This document shows, in pieces, positions 43,354 to 54,352 of a stretch of DNA of 64,000 bases (its first letter is position 1; every line of letters starts with the position of its first letter). The position numbers were made by a program, and so were the translations under genes. Source of the stretch: Roseiarcus sp963794655. Its GTDB lineage: Bacteria > Pseudomonadota > Alphaproteobacteria > Rhizobiales > Beijerinckiaceae. Location: contig CAWCEV010000007.1 of the NCBI GenBank assembly GCA_963794655.1, positions 124,001 to 188,000 on the forward strand, given 5' to 3'. Below the pieces are notes generated by a model. It made no database searches. It was not told the origin of the DNA and saw nothing but the letters and a program-made list of their open reading frames with translations.

Positions 43354-44219
43354 TCTACGAGATCACGCATCTCACGCGCTACAGCTACGGCGCGATCGTC
43401 CAGTTTACGACGGGAGTGTTGCGGCTGACCCCTCGTGCGGGCGATGGCCAGGAAGTCCAACAATTCAGTATCGTGACTAATCCTGTTTCGCGCCCTCTGA
43501 CCGAACGGCTCGACTCGTTTGGCAACCGCGTTACGAGCCTTCGAATTGAGAAACCCCACCGGGAGCTCTCGATCACGGCGTCATCACGCGTACGGGTCAA
43601 TCGACCGCCTGCGCCGACGCAAAGCCCGGCTTGGGAGAACGTCGCCGCGGAGGCGATCACGACGACATCTGTCGACCCAGACTGTCCGGCAATCGCTCTC
43701 TACCCGTCCCGCCGTGTTGCGCTGTTTGACGAAGCGACAGCCTATGCCAAGCAGAGTTTCGCGCCGCGCCGACCGGTTTTTGACGCGGCAAACGAGTTGG
43801 CGCAGCGAATTCAGTCCGACTTCATCTATGATCCAGAGGCGACCGAGGTCAGTACGCCCGCGGCGGAGGCCTTTGCTCGCCGACGAGGCGTCTGCCAGGA
43901 TTTCGCCCATATCATGATCGCCGCAGTGCGCGGCATGGCTCTGCCCGCGCTTTATGTAAGCGGGTATATTCGGACCATCCCGCCACCAGGCAAAGAACGT
44001 CTCGCCGGCGCCGACGCAACTCATGCGTGGGTTTCGGTCTGGTGCGGCGTGTCGCTCGGTTGGAGAGACTTCGACCCCACGAATGCAACGCCAATTCAGA
44101 ACGATCACATCGTCGTCGCCAGGGGACGAGACTACTCCGACGTCTCCCCGATGGAGAGCATGGTGCTGTCGTCGGGACGCCATCGGCTCGAAGTCGAAGT
44201 CGACGTCATTCCAGTGTAG
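43350..44219 (+). CDS. Transglutaminase-like cysteine protease family protein
   Basis: A 289-residue protein with the bacterial transglutaminase N-terminal beta-domain (YEITHLTRYSYGA, GVLRLTPRAGDGQE) and a catalytic core: cysteine in RRGVCQDFAHIMIAAVRG, histidine in DATHAWVSVWCG and aspartate in WRDFDPTNATPIQNDHIVVA. It begins at GTG 43350, overlapping the previous gene by GTGA, so both are translationally coupled. In many bacteria this transglutaminase forms a conserved neighbourhood with CP-ATP-grasp and alpha-E proteins; it may process the product they make. No signal peptide is seen. Confidence 0.92.
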   Translation: MIYEITHLTRYSYGAIVQFTTGVLRLTPRAGDGQEVQQFSIVTNPVSRPLTERLDSFGNRVTSLRIEKPHRELSITASSRVRVNRPPAPTQSPAWENVAAEAITTTSVDPDCPAIALYPSRRVALFDEATAYAKQSFAPRRPVFDAANELAQRIQSDFIYDPEATEVSTPAAEAFARRRGVCQDFAHIMIAAVRGMALPALYVSGYIRTIPPPGKERLAGADATHAWVSVWCGVSLGWRDFDPTNATPIQNDHIVVARGRDYSDVSPMESMVLSSGRHRLEVEVDVIPV

Positions 44220-44465
44220 CCGCTACGTGACGAGCCGCTTCCGCTCCAAGAGTCCGACGGTCTCTCAATTCCTTCGAATGCCAGCTTCCATTTGCTCGAC
44301 ACATTCATATATTCGATTATGTATCCTACCCGCGTCCATTTCTCACATCCTCTACCTGCACGGCATCGCATCCTGGTTAGCCTGCGAACACAAATCCGGC
44401 TCGCCGACGCTGGCGCAGTTGTTTCGAACATGCTTTAAGGCCAGCGCTGCCAAGGAGCTCCCGCA

Positions 44466-44705
44466 ATGGCGGATCGCGTCATTCCGCATTTTCACAACGA
44501 TCTCGGCGTCCCTTTGATCAGGGTTGGGGTGAAGGAGTTCATGTGCACTGGCGCAAGACCGCCCTTTGACCATCCGCATATCTTCATCGACATGGGGTCG
44601 GACGTCGAGGCGATCTGTTCATATTGTTCAACGCGATATGTGTACGACGACAGCCTGAAAGGACATTGCTCTCCCGCCGAGTGCGAATTGAGCGACGTCG
44701 CGTGA
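44466..44705 (+). CDS. Zinc-finger CHCC domain protein
   Basis: A 79-residue protein with the CHCC zinc-finger pattern: EFMCTGARPPFDHPHIFI (Cys and His), then ICSYCSTRYVYD (two Cys). The same fold occurs in the complex I accessory subunit NDUFS6. Its role in bacteria is unclear. It lies 3 bases before the FAD monooxygenase gene and is probably co-transcribed. The preceding 246 bases (44220-44465) contain no gene that I can support. Confidence 0.88.
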   Translation: MADRVIPHFHNDLGVPLIRVGVKEFMCTGARPPFDHPHIFIDMGSDVEAICSYCSTRYVYDDSLKGHCSPAECELSDVA

Positions 44706-44708
44706 GGC

Positions 44709-45896
44709 TTGCGCCCCCGGGCCATCATCGCTGGCGCGGGGATCGGCGGACTTGCCGCGGCAATAGCGTTGTCGCAGGCAGGCTTCGAGATCCAGATCTT
44801 CGAGCGAACTGACAAGCTCGAGGAATTCGGCGCGGGACTGCAAGTCACACCGAACGCGAGCCGCGTCCTGGCGCGATTTGGCGTCCTTGCGCGAGTGCGC
44901 GAACTGGCCTCGAAGCCCTCCGCGGTACTGGCGCTACGCGGTTCGGATAACGCCAGACTGATGCGTCTGCCCCTTGACGACGCCGAACGCCGCTGGGGCG
45001 CCGAATATCTGATCGTTCACCGCGCCGACCTGCAGACCGCGCTGATCGAAGCCATCAGCGGTCGCCCGGACATCCAGTTATCGCTCGGCACGACGGTTGC
45101 CGGATTTGCGACCAACGGCGACGCAATTTCCGTCGATTTGCGGCGCGGCGGCGCGACCGCTATCGCCAAGGCTGATCTCCTGGTCGGCGCAGACGGCCTG
45201 CGCTCGCAGGTGCGCAACGGATTGGGCTTCGGCCGGCCGGATCAAGCCGAGTTTACCGGACGCGTCGCCTATCGCGCGCTCGTCAGCGCCAAGGAGAGTG
45301 ATCCCCGCTGGGCGCGAAGCGAGATTGTTCTCCGTTTGGGACCGGAGGCGCACCTCGTTCAATATCCCTTGCGTCGCGGATCGATCATCAATCTGGTGGC
45401 GACTATCAGCTCTTCATCGCCGGCAGGCGGGGCTGCCGACCGGCAATTCAACGCCACAGGCGACCTATCAGCTCTCGAGCGTGCGTTCGCGCGGTGGTCG
45501 AACGAAGCGCGAGCGCTGATCGGCGCGCCGGTCGAATGGCGGGCCTGGCCGCTCTACTGCCGGCCGCCGATTCGTTCATTCTCGGTGGGCCGCGTCGCGC
45601 TGGTGGGCGATGCGGCTCACCCGATGGTTCCTTTCCTCGCACAGGGCGCGGCCCAGGCAATCGAGGATGCAGGGGCGTTGGAGCGCGCGGTCACTCAAAC
45701 ACCTGACATCCCGACGGCGCTCGCGGCTTATTCGCGCGATCGTGTGGAGAGAGCCGCACGAGTTCAGCGTGAAGCGCTCCGACAGGGCCGCATCTATCAC
45801 CTAGGCGGCGCGCTGGCGCTCGCTCGCGACCTGACGATGAAGATCCTTGGTCCGCGCCGCCTCAGCGAACATTACGACTGGCTTTACGGCGCCTGA
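44709..45896 (+). CDS. FAD-dependent monooxygenase (salicylate/3-hydroxybenzoate hydroxylase-like)
   Basis: A 395-residue class A flavoprotein monooxygenase. It has the N-terminal dinucleotide-binding motif AIIAGAGIGGLAAAIALSQ, a DG-type segment LLVGADGLRSQVR and the second FAD motif VALVGDAAHPMVPFLAQG. Such enzymes hydroxylate aromatic substrates with NAD(P)H and oxygen; the exact substrate is not clear and members named UbiH/salicylate hydroxylase are equally similar by eye. Start is TTG 44709, 3 bases after the zinc-finger gene. The 3' end is convergent with aapP, 28 bases away. Confidence 0.9.
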   Translation: MRPRAIIAGAGIGGLAAAIALSQAGFEIQIFERTDKLEEFGAGLQVTPNASRVLARFGVLARVRELASKPSAVLALRGSDNARLMRLPLDDAERRWGAEYLIVHRADLQTALIEAISGRPDIQLSLGTTVAGFATNGDAISVDLRRGGATAIAKADLLVGADGLRSQVRNGLGFGRPDQAEFTGRVAYRALVSAKESDPRWARSEIVLRLGPEAHLVQYPLRRGSIINLVATISSSSPAGGAADRQFNATGDLSALERAFARWSNEARALIGAPVEWRAWPLYCRPPIRSFSVGRVALVGDAAHPMVPFLAQGAAQAIEDAGALERAVTQTPDIPTALAAYSRDRVERAARVQREALRQGRIYHLGGALALARDLTMKILGPRRLSEHYDWLYGA

Positions 45897-45923
45897 CGCC
45901 TGCTCGCATCAACAGAAGCAACC

Positions 45924-46697
45924 TCAATGCAGGATCTGGCTGAGGAACAGCTTCGTGCGTTCATGTTGCGGATGGTCGAAGAATGGCGCCGGCGCATTCA
46001 CCTCGACAATCTCTCCCATGTCCATGAACACGACGCGATCGGCGACTTGGCGCGCGAAACTCATCTCATGCGTCACGACGATCATCGTCATGCCCTCTTG
46101 CGCGAGCTCGAACATCGTTTCGAGGACCTCCTTCACCATCTCAGGATCGAGAGAGGATGTCGGCTCATCGAACAGCATGATCTTCGGGGTCATGCATAGT
46201 GCTCGCGCAATCGCTGCCCGCTGCTGCTGACCGCCGGAGAGCTGGCCGGGATATTTGTGAGCCTGGTCCAGAATTTTCACCCGCGAGAGCAACTTCGTAG
46301 CCAGTTCCTCCGCCTCGCGTCTGGGCATCTTGCGAACCCAGATCGGCGCCAGCGCGCAATTCTCAAGGACAGTCAGGTGCGGGAAGAGATTGAAGCTTTG
46401 GAACACCATTCCGACTTCCCGCCGCACTTCATCGATGCGTTTGACGTCGTCAGTCAACTCCACTCCGTCGACCACAATGGATCCACGCTGATGTTTCTCG
46501 AGATGATTGACGCATCTAATCAGCGTCGACTTTCCGGAGCCGGATGGACCACAGACCACGATGCGCTCTCCGCGACCAACGGTCAGGTTGATGTTCCGCA
46601 GCACGTGAAAGCTTCCAAACCATTTGTGAACGCCGGCAAAACGGATCGCGGCGTCGGCGGTTGGATCGGCGGCGGTCGGCGCGCCAAGGCTCGCCAT
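45924..46697 (-). CDS. aapP: Amino-acid ABC transporter ATP-binding protein (AapP)
   Basis: The nucleotide-binding subunit of a polar amino-acid importer. The 257-residue product has Walker A GPSGSGKSTLIR, the ABC signature LSGGQQQRAAIARAL, Walker B KIMLFDEPTSSLDP and the H-loop VVTHEMSFA, and starts FAGVHKWFGSFHVL as in AapP/GlnQ. The ATG 46697 overlaps the stop of aapM by ATGA, so the genes are coupled. It is the last gene of aapQMP. Confidence 0.95.
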   Translation of the reverse strand: MASLGAPTAADPTADAAIRFAGVHKWFGSFHVLRNINLTVGRGERIVVCGPSGSGKSTLIRCVNHLEKHQRGSIVVDGVELTDDVKRIDEVRREVGMVFQSFNLFPHLTVLENCALAPIWVRKMPRREAEELATKLLSRVKILDQAHKYPGQLSGGQQQRAAIARALCMTPKIMLFDEPTSSLDPEMVKEVLETMFELAQEGMTMIVVTHEMSFARQVADRVVFMDMGEIVEVNAPAPFFDHPQHERTKLFLSQILH

Positions 46698-47821
46698 CAC
46701 TTTCGTCCCTTGGCGACGACCCGCTCGACATGAGCCGAGTAACGGGCCATCCCGAAGCAAAAAATAAAATAGAAGATCCCGGCGAAAACGTAACCCGTGA
46801 CCATGATCGTCGGACCAGCCCAAGCTGGGTCCTTGATGGCGTTGTTCATGGCTTCGAGAAAGTCGGTCATGCCGACCACCGAAATGAGCGTCGTATCCAT
46901 GAACAAGCCGATAAAATTATTGACGATGCCAGGTATCACCAGGGTCAGGGCCTGGGGCAATATGACAAGGCCCATCATGCGCGGATAGTTCAGCCCTAGC
47001 GCAAGCGCGGCTTCGTACTGTCCCTTGCCCAGCGACTGAAGACCGCCTCGCACTTCTTCCGCCATATAGGCGGCCGAAAACATCACGATGCCAGCCAATG
47101 GGCGCAGGAAGCGATCAGGCGCCCATGCTTCGGGCAGGAACAGCGGCAGCAGGTTGTTGGCCATGAACAGGACCGTGATGAATGGCACGCCGCGCACGAA
47201 CTCGATGAAGACGATGCTCGCAGTTCTGACGACAGGGAGCGGCGACCGGCGGCCGAGCGCAAGCAGCACGCCAAGCGGCAGGGAGAAGACGATCCCAACA
47301 ACGGCGGTAATCAACGAAACGAAAATGCCTCCCCATAGAAGCGTATCGACGACCGGCAGTCCAACCAGCGATGAGCCGTGCAAAAGAATGAGCGCCAGGA
47401 CTGGATAGACCACGAAAAAGAGGAGGGCGCCCCAGGCCCGTCGCGGCGCGTTCGTCCACAGCAGCCACACGATCAGGACAGCGCCGATAGCCTCGACCGC
47501 GTCGACCCGCCAGCGTTCCGCGACCGGATATGATCCGAAGCGCAGGTAGTCCCACTTGGCGATGACGAACGCCCAGCACGCGCCGTTCTGATGCTGGCGG
47601 CAGGCGGCCCCATCCGCGGCGCTGAAGACTGCATGCGTCGTCGCCCAGGCGATCAGTTGCGGCAGGAAATAAGCGATGAGCCCGAGAAACACGATGGTGG
47701 TGAGACTGGAGCCGGGCGACGAGAAAAGATTGGTCCGCATCCAGACGAGCGCACCGCCGGTCAGGGTCGGCGGCGGGTCTTCCGGCTCGCGGGCTTCGCG
47801 GGCATAAGCGAGCGACTCCAC
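46697..47821 (-). CDS. aapM: Amino-acid ABC transporter permease (AapM)
   Basis: A 374-residue inner-membrane permease. Hydrophobic segments begin with LTTIVFLGLIAYFLPQLIAW and the C-terminal half has the GlnP/HisM-type core, ending in the EAA loop AALALGLNYPRMMGLVILPQ followed by LTLVIPGIVNNFIGLFM. Start is GTG 47821, two bases after the aapQ stop; the open frame continues upstream only as a shadow of aapQ. It pairs with AapQ to make the channel. Confidence 0.93.
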   Translation of the reverse strand: MESLAYAREAREPEDPPPTLTGGALVWMRTNLFSSPGSSLTTIVFLGLIAYFLPQLIAWATTHAVFSAADGAACRQHQNGACWAFVIAKWDYLRFGSYPVAERWRVDAVEAIGAVLIVWLLWTNAPRRAWGALLFFVVYPVLALILLHGSSLVGLPVVDTLLWGGIFVSLITAVVGIVFSLPLGVLLALGRRSPLPVVRTASIVFIEFVRGVPFITVLFMANNLLPLFLPEAWAPDRFLRPLAGIVMFSAAYMAEEVRGGLQSLGKGQYEAALALGLNYPRMMGLVILPQALTLVIPGIVNNFIGLFMDTTLISVVGMTDFLEAMNNAIKDPAWAGPTIMVTGYVFAGIFYFIFCFGMARYSAHVERVVAKGRK

Positions 47822-47823
47822 GC

Positions 47824-49002
47824 TTACCGCTCCTTCAGCGCATGGCGCGCATTGAAAAGGTTGAGCGCGAGCGCGACGGCGAGCGAAATGAACAAATAGA
47901 CCGCCATGGTGATCGCCATCACCTGAATGGCCGCCTGGGTCTGGTTCAGAACCGTGCCGGCGAAGATCTGGACCAGGTCCGGATAGCCGATGAAGACGGC
48001 GAGCGATGAATTCTTGACGATGTTCAGGTATTGCGACGTGAGCGGCGGCGTGATCAATCGCATCGCCTGCGGGATGACCACCAGTTTCATTGTCAAGCCG
48101 CGATGCAAGCCGAGAGCGGCGGCCGCCTCTGCCTGCCCGACCGGGACGGCGAGCAGGCCCGCACGAACGATCTCGGCGATGAAGGCCGCCGTGAACGTGA
48201 CGAGACCGAAAACGAGCGCGGCCATTTCGGGAATGATCGGGAGCCCGCCCTTCATATTGAAACCGGAGAGTTTCGCGATATCGAATCCGAATGGCGCGCC
48301 CGCCATTGCCCACACGATCGCAGGCAACCCGATGATCAGTGCAATAGCGACAGCGGCCACTGGCGCCTGCGCGCCGGTGCGCTCCTGGCGGCGGCGGGCC
48401 CATTCGAGAAATCCGCCCGCGAGGACCAGCGCGGCGACGATCGCGCCTATGAACCAGACCGCCGGATCGCGAGGGAAAGGCATCGGCAGATAGAGGCCAC
48501 GATTGTTTAGAAATACGACGTCGCCGAGGCTGATCGACTGCCGGGGGCCCGGCAGCGACTTGAGAACCGCGTTGTACCAAAACAGCAGCAGGAGCAGCAG
48601 CGGGATGTTGCGCAATATGCTGGTGTAGACGAGCGCAAGCCGCGACAGGAGCCAGTTGGGTGAAAGCCGGGCGACGCCGATCATGAAACCGAGCAGCGTC
48701 GCGAGGGGAATCGAGATGACGGCGATGAGAAGGGTGTTGAGCAGCCCCACCCAGAACGCCCTGCCATAGGTGGACAGATTGCTGTAGCTGATGAGGTGCA
48801 GATTGATGTCGAAGCCGGCGACCTGGTTCCAGAATGCAAAGCCCATCGGCATGCCGCGGGCGCGCATGTTGGCAAGCGCGTTATGGATTGCGCCGTAGGC
48901 CAGCGCCGCCACGCAGGCGAGCAGCAGGGTCTGGTAGATCAGCCCGCGCACCCGCTGGTCGTTGAGCCAAGTTGATAGCCTGGCGGCCCTCGCCGGGTCC
49001 AT
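47824..49002 (-). CDS. aapQ: Amino-acid ABC transporter permease (AapQ)
   Basis: A 392-residue permease with about eight hydrophobic segments; the long N-terminal part with a large periplasmic loop (GFDINLHLISYSNLSTYGRA) is typical of AapQ. The EAA loop is AAAALGLHRGLTMKLVVIPQ, followed by AMRLITPPLTSQYLNI, which is the diagnostic AapQ C-terminal region. It is the first gene of the operon. The periplasmic binding-protein gene aapJ, which usually precedes it, is not found in the window. Confidence 0.94.
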   Translation of the reverse strand: MDPARAARLSTWLNDQRVRGLIYQTLLLACVAALAYGAIHNALANMRARGMPMGFAFWNQVAGFDINLHLISYSNLSTYGRAFWVGLLNTLLIAVISIPLATLLGFMIGVARLSPNWLLSRLALVYTSILRNIPLLLLLLFWYNAVLKSLPGPRQSISLGDVVFLNNRGLYLPMPFPRDPAVWFIGAIVAALVLAGGFLEWARRRQERTGAQAPVAAVAIALIIGLPAIVWAMAGAPFGFDIAKLSGFNMKGGLPIIPEMAALVFGLVTFTAAFIAEIVRAGLLAVPVGQAEAAAALGLHRGLTMKLVVIPQAMRLITPPLTSQYLNIVKNSSLAVFIGYPDLVQIFAGTVLNQTQAAIQVMAITMAVYLFISLAVALALNLFNARHALKER

Positions 49003-49098
49003 TTGTCAGGTCCTCGGGCCCTCAAAGCCTCTAGTCAGGACGACCCATGAGCCAATGATGGATTGCGCGGCTGGGCGACACAAGTCCGGGCCCGCCGC

Positions 49099-49506
49099 TC
49101 ACCACATGTCGAGCGCAACTCGCGCCTCGTCGGACATCCGGCTCTGATCCCAGGGCGGATCGAACACCATGTTGACCTTGGCGCCGGCGACGCCGGGAAC
49201 GGCGCCGACCGCATTCTCGACCCAGGTCGGCATTTCGCCCGCGACGGGACATGCAGGCGCGGTCAACGTCATCTCGACGGTGACGAACCGGCTATCGTCG
49301 ATATCGACGTTGTAGATAAGCCCGAGTTCATAGATGTCGGCCGGGATCTCGGGGTCGTAGACGGTCTTCAGCGCCGCAATGATGGCGTCGGTCAATTGGC
49401 CCAGCTCCTCCGGCGCCATTTCGGATGGCGGGTTGATGACCGCATTCCGACTGACGGGCGCCGCGGGAGTTTCGGCGTCGCTTGCGTGGCTTTGGGCGTC
49501 GTCCAT
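49099..49506 (-). CDS. sufT: SUF system DUF59 (MIP18-like) Fe-S assembly protein SufT
   Basis: A 135-residue protein with a variable N-terminus and a DUF59/MIP18 domain: DAIIAALKTVYDPEIPADIY, then LGLIYNVDI, the conserved MTLTAPACPVAGEMP with its reactive cysteine, and VFDPPWDQSRMSDEARVAL. Proteins of this type act in Fe-S cluster maturation and are commonly the last gene of alphaproteobacterial suf operons. It follows sufS by 11 bases on the same strand. Confidence 0.92.
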   Translation of the reverse strand: MDDAQSHASDAETPAAPVSRNAVINPPSEMAPEELGQLTDAIIAALKTVYDPEIPADIYELGLIYNVDIDDSRFVTVEMTLTAPACPVAGEMPTWVENAVGAVPGVAGAKVNMVFDPPWDQSRMSDEARVALDMW

Positions 49507-49517
49507 GCCCCGTCTCC

Positions 49518-50765
49518 CTACTGGAAGAGTTTTCGGGCGCGGATCAATGCTTCCGCGAGCGCCTCGACCTCGGCGCGGGTGTTATAGAGCGCGAACGACG
49601 CGCGGCAGGTGGAGGTCACTCCGAACCTCTGCAGAAGCGGCATCGCGCAATGCGTTCCCGCTCTGACCGCGACCCCGGAGCGATCGATCAGCGTCGCGAT
49701 GTCATGCGCGTGCGCGCCTTCCATCGTGAACGAGACGATCGGTCCCTTTCCCTCAGCCTCGCCGATGATGCGCAGCGAGTTGATCGAGGACAGGAGCTCG
49801 TGCGCATAGGCGCGGAGCGCTTCCTCGTGCGCGCGGATACGCGCCCGCCCAATTCCCTCCATATAGTCCAGCGCCGCGCCCAGTCCGATCGCCTGAACGA
49901 TCGGCGGCGTGCCGGCCTCGAACCGATGCGGCGGATGATTGTAGGTGACCGTGTCTCGCGTCACTTCTTCGATCATCTCGCCGCCGCCCTGGTAGGGGGG
50001 CAACGTTTCCAGGAACTCGCGCTTGCCATAGAGCACGCCGATGCCCGTGGGCCCGTAAACCTTGTGCCCGGTGAAGACATAGAAGTCGACATCGAGGTCG
50101 CGCACGTCGACATCGAGATGGACAGCGCCTTGCGAGCCGTCCACCAGCACCGGAATCCCGCGCTCGTGAGCAAGTCTCACCATGTCCTTGATCGGCGGCG
50201 CCGTTCCGAGAACGTTGGACATCTGCGTGATCGCGACGATCTTCGTGCGATCGCTCAGCGCGCGCTCGAACGCTTCCAGCGAGAAGGCGCCGTCGTCGGC
50301 GACATCGACCCAGCGCAGCACCGCCCCTTTGCGCTCGCGATGGAAATGCCAGGGCACGATGTTCGAGTGATGCTCCATCACGCTCAGCACGATCTCGTCG
50401 CCTGCTCCGATACGCCCGAGACCGAAGCTGGACGCGACGAGATTTATCGCCTCCGTCGCAGAGCGCGTGAAGATGATTTCCTCGTGCGAAGCGGCGTTTA
50501 GGAACCGCCGCGCCGTTTCCCGGGCCGCCTCGTAAGCTTCGGTCGCCGCGTTGGCGAGATAGTGGAGTCCGCGATGCACGTTCGCGTATTCGTGCTCGTA
50601 GGCGTACGTCAGGCGGTCAATGACCTTCTTCGGCTTCTGGGCGGAAGCCGCGTTGTCCAGATAGACAAGCGGCTTGCCGTAGGGGCGCTCGGCAAGAATC
50701 GGAAATTCCGCGCGTATCGCCTCGACGTCGTAAGCGTCGAACGCGCTTTGGACGATATTGTTCAC
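49518..50765 (-). CDS. sufS: Cysteine desulfurase SufS
   Basis: A class II PLP-dependent cysteine desulfurase, 415 residues, that provides sulfur for Fe-S clusters. PLP lysine lies in FVFTGHKVYGPTGIGVLYG and the catalytic cysteine in VRAGTHCAMPLLQRFG. The N-terminal YLDNAASAQKP and GTAPPIKDMVRLAH segments are also typical. It follows sufD by 64 bases. No sufE gene is visible in the window; the sulfur acceptor may be encoded elsewhere. Confidence 0.96.
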   Translation of the reverse strand: MNNIVQSAFDAYDVEAIRAEFPILAERPYGKPLVYLDNAASAQKPKKVIDRLTYAYEHEYANVHRGLHYLANAATEAYEAARETARRFLNAASHEEIIFTRSATEAINLVASSFGLGRIGAGDEIVLSVMEHHSNIVPWHFHRERKGAVLRWVDVADDGAFSLEAFERALSDRTKIVAITQMSNVLGTAPPIKDMVRLAHERGIPVLVDGSQGAVHLDVDVRDLDVDFYVFTGHKVYGPTGIGVLYGKREFLETLPPYQGGGEMIEEVTRDTVTYNHPPHRFEAGTPPIVQAIGLGAALDYMEGIGRARIRAHEEALRAYAHELLSSINSLRIIGEAEGKGPIVSFTMEGAHAHDIATLIDRSGVAVRAGTHCAMPLLQRFGVTSTCRASFALYNTRAEVEALAEALIRARKLFQ

Positions 50766-50829
50766 GCCTTCGCCTCCGCCATGCGCCGCCGTCCGCTTGC
50801 CCGCGTGACCCGCATCGTCCGCATCAGCC

Positions 50830-52093
50830 TCACGTTCGCGACCCGAGCCAAGCCCGCAACCGGGCGCGCAAGGCCTCGATCAAGACTGCGTTCTCGATGC
50901 GGTCGATGGACTCTCCCCCGAACGCCTCGAGCAGCATCGCCTTCGCGTCGCGCTCCGCGATGCCGCGCGAGCCCAAATAGAACACCTGCTCCGGGTCCAG
51001 CGCCGCGACCGTCGCGCCATGTCCGCAGACGACGTCGTCGGCGAAGATCTCGAGCTCCGGCTTCTCGTTCATCTGGGCCCGGGGCGATAGCAGAATCGCC
51101 TGCGACTTCATCGCCCCGTCCGTCTTCTGCGCTGCTCGCTCGACGATGATCTTGCCTTGAAAGACGCCAACGGCGTCGTCGTCGACAATCGCGCGATAGA
51201 ATTCGCGGCTCATTCCGCGCGGGGCGGCGTGAACGACCTGCAGCGTCGTGTCCGCGCGGCGGTCGCCCTCAATGAGGGCCAGCCCGCCAAGCCGCGCCTT
51301 GGCTTCTTCCCCGTTCATCCTGACAAAAATCTGCCTGCGCGTCAGGTCGCCGCCCGCGACAAGGCCGAAGGCGGCAAACTCAGCGCCGGCCGCCAGGTCG
51401 CAGGTTTGGGTTTCGATATGGAGCCCGGGCTCATCGCCGACCACGGCGACGTGGATCGCGCTCGCGCCCTTGGCGAGGCTGATGACGGTCGCGGCGTGTC
51501 GCTGGACCCCGGCTCGAGCGCCATCGAACACCTCGACGAATGAGGCGCCCGCGCCCGCATCGAGCGCGATGGCGCAACGCGAATAGACCGAATGGGCCGA
51601 CGTCCCATTTATCAGATGGAGCAGCGTTATCGGCTCGGCAATGTCCGCCCCGCTGGCAACCGTAATCGTGCATCCCGAGGGGACTCAGCGCCTCGTTGAG
51701 GGCCGCCAGCGGATCGTCAACCCGATCGCCGGCGATGGCGCCCTCCGATACTGTGACTCCCGGCGGCAGGCGATCTGAAAGCTCGCCAATAAAGCGCCCG
51801 CCGATCAGAACAAGCCGCGCGCCGGGAACGAAGCGCTCGCGACTCGTGAGCCAGGCGCGCGCGGCCTCGATCTCGGCCGGCGTGGGCGCGGCCGCGAGCG
51901 GCGCGGCGTCGGCCATCGCGGCTCGCAGGTCCGTATAGTGCCAGGACTCGATGCGGCGGGTCGGCAGGCCAGCGTCCGCGAAGCGCGCAAAAGCCGCGGC
52001 GCGCGCAGGCGACGGCTCGCGCCGCTGCTGCTCTGCGAACTGGCGGAAGAGGGCCTTCTCGGCGGCCGAATGGTTGACGATATGCGCGTTCAT
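50830..52093 (-). pseudogene. sufD: Fe-S cluster assembly protein SufD, broken by an apparent one-base insertion
   Basis: SufD pairs with SufB in the SufBC2D scaffold. The N-terminal frame from ATG 52093 (MNAHIVNHSAAEKALF) is SufD-like up to AALNEALSP; there the frame changes, and the next frame continues without a gap as SGCTITVASGADIAEPITLL to LRAWLGSRT at 50830. One extra base in the run of four G/C at 51679-51682 explains this exactly; removing it gives a normal 420-residue SufD. Because the rest of the suf operon is intact and sufD is normally needed for its function, a homopolymer sequence error is more likely than gene loss. It lies 7 bases after sufC. Confidence 0.85.
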
Positions 52094-52100
52094 CCGGGGC

Positions 52101-52882
52101 TCAGGCGGCCTCCTCCGCATAATCGCGATAGCCGTTGCGTTCGAGCTCGAGCGCAAGCTCGGGACCGCCGGTCGCGACGATCCTGCCCCTGGCCATCACA
52201 TGCACGACATCCGGTTTGATGTAGTCGAGCAGCCGCTGGTAATGCGTAATCAGGACGAAGGCACGGGCAGGATCGCGAAGCGCGTTGACGCCTTCGGCGA
52301 CGATCCTCAAGGCGTCGATGTCGAGACCCGAGTCGGTTTCGTCGAGGACGCCGAGCCGCGGGCCAAGCAACGCCATCTGCAGCACCTCGAAGCGTTTCTT
52401 CTCGCCGCCGGAGAAACCGACATTGAGCGGTCGCCGCAGCATCTCCTGATCGATCTTGAGCCGCTGCGCCGCCTCGCGCACGCGGCGCATGAAATCCGGC
52501 GTGGTCAGGTCAGCTTCGCCGTGCGATCGCCGCTGCGCATTCAGCGCCGCCTTCAGAAAGGTCATCGCGCCGACGCCGGGAATTTCGGTCGGGTACTGGA
52601 ACGCCAGAAATACCCCGCCTAGCGCGCGCTCGCTGGGGTCGAGGTCGAGGAGATTGCGGCCGTCGAGCAAAATCTCGCCAGAGGTGACCTCGTAGCCCGG
52701 CTTGCCAGCGATAACGTAAGCCAGCGTCGATTTGCCGGACCCGTTCGGCCCCATGATCGCCGCAACCTCGCCCGCGCTGACGCTGAGGTTCAGTCCGTCG
52801 AGGATCAGTTTGTCCTGGATCGAAACGCTGAGATTTCGGATTTCGAGCATTGCGCGTCGATTTCCGCCTTGCGCGACAGACA

Positions 52883-52883
<1 letters not shown>
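52101..52883 (-). CDS. sufC: Fe-S cluster assembly ATPase SufC
   Basis: The ABC-type ATPase of the SufBC2D complex. Of 260 residues, Walker A is GPNGSGKSTLAY, the signature is FSGGEKKRFEVLQM, Walker B is GVLDETDSGLDID and the H-loop is VLITHYQRLL; DETDSGLD and FSGGEKKR are diagnostic of SufC. The first in-frame ATG (52883) overlaps the sufB stop by ATGA and is listed; ATG 52850 (MLEIRNLSV) gives the usual family N-terminus and may be the true start. Confidence 0.96.

Positions 52884-54352
<1,469 letters not shown>

Noticed and set aside
47822..48580. N-terminal extension of aapM by about 250 residues
   Set aside because: This part is the shadow of aapQ in another frame and has no permease features; aapM begins at GTG 47821.
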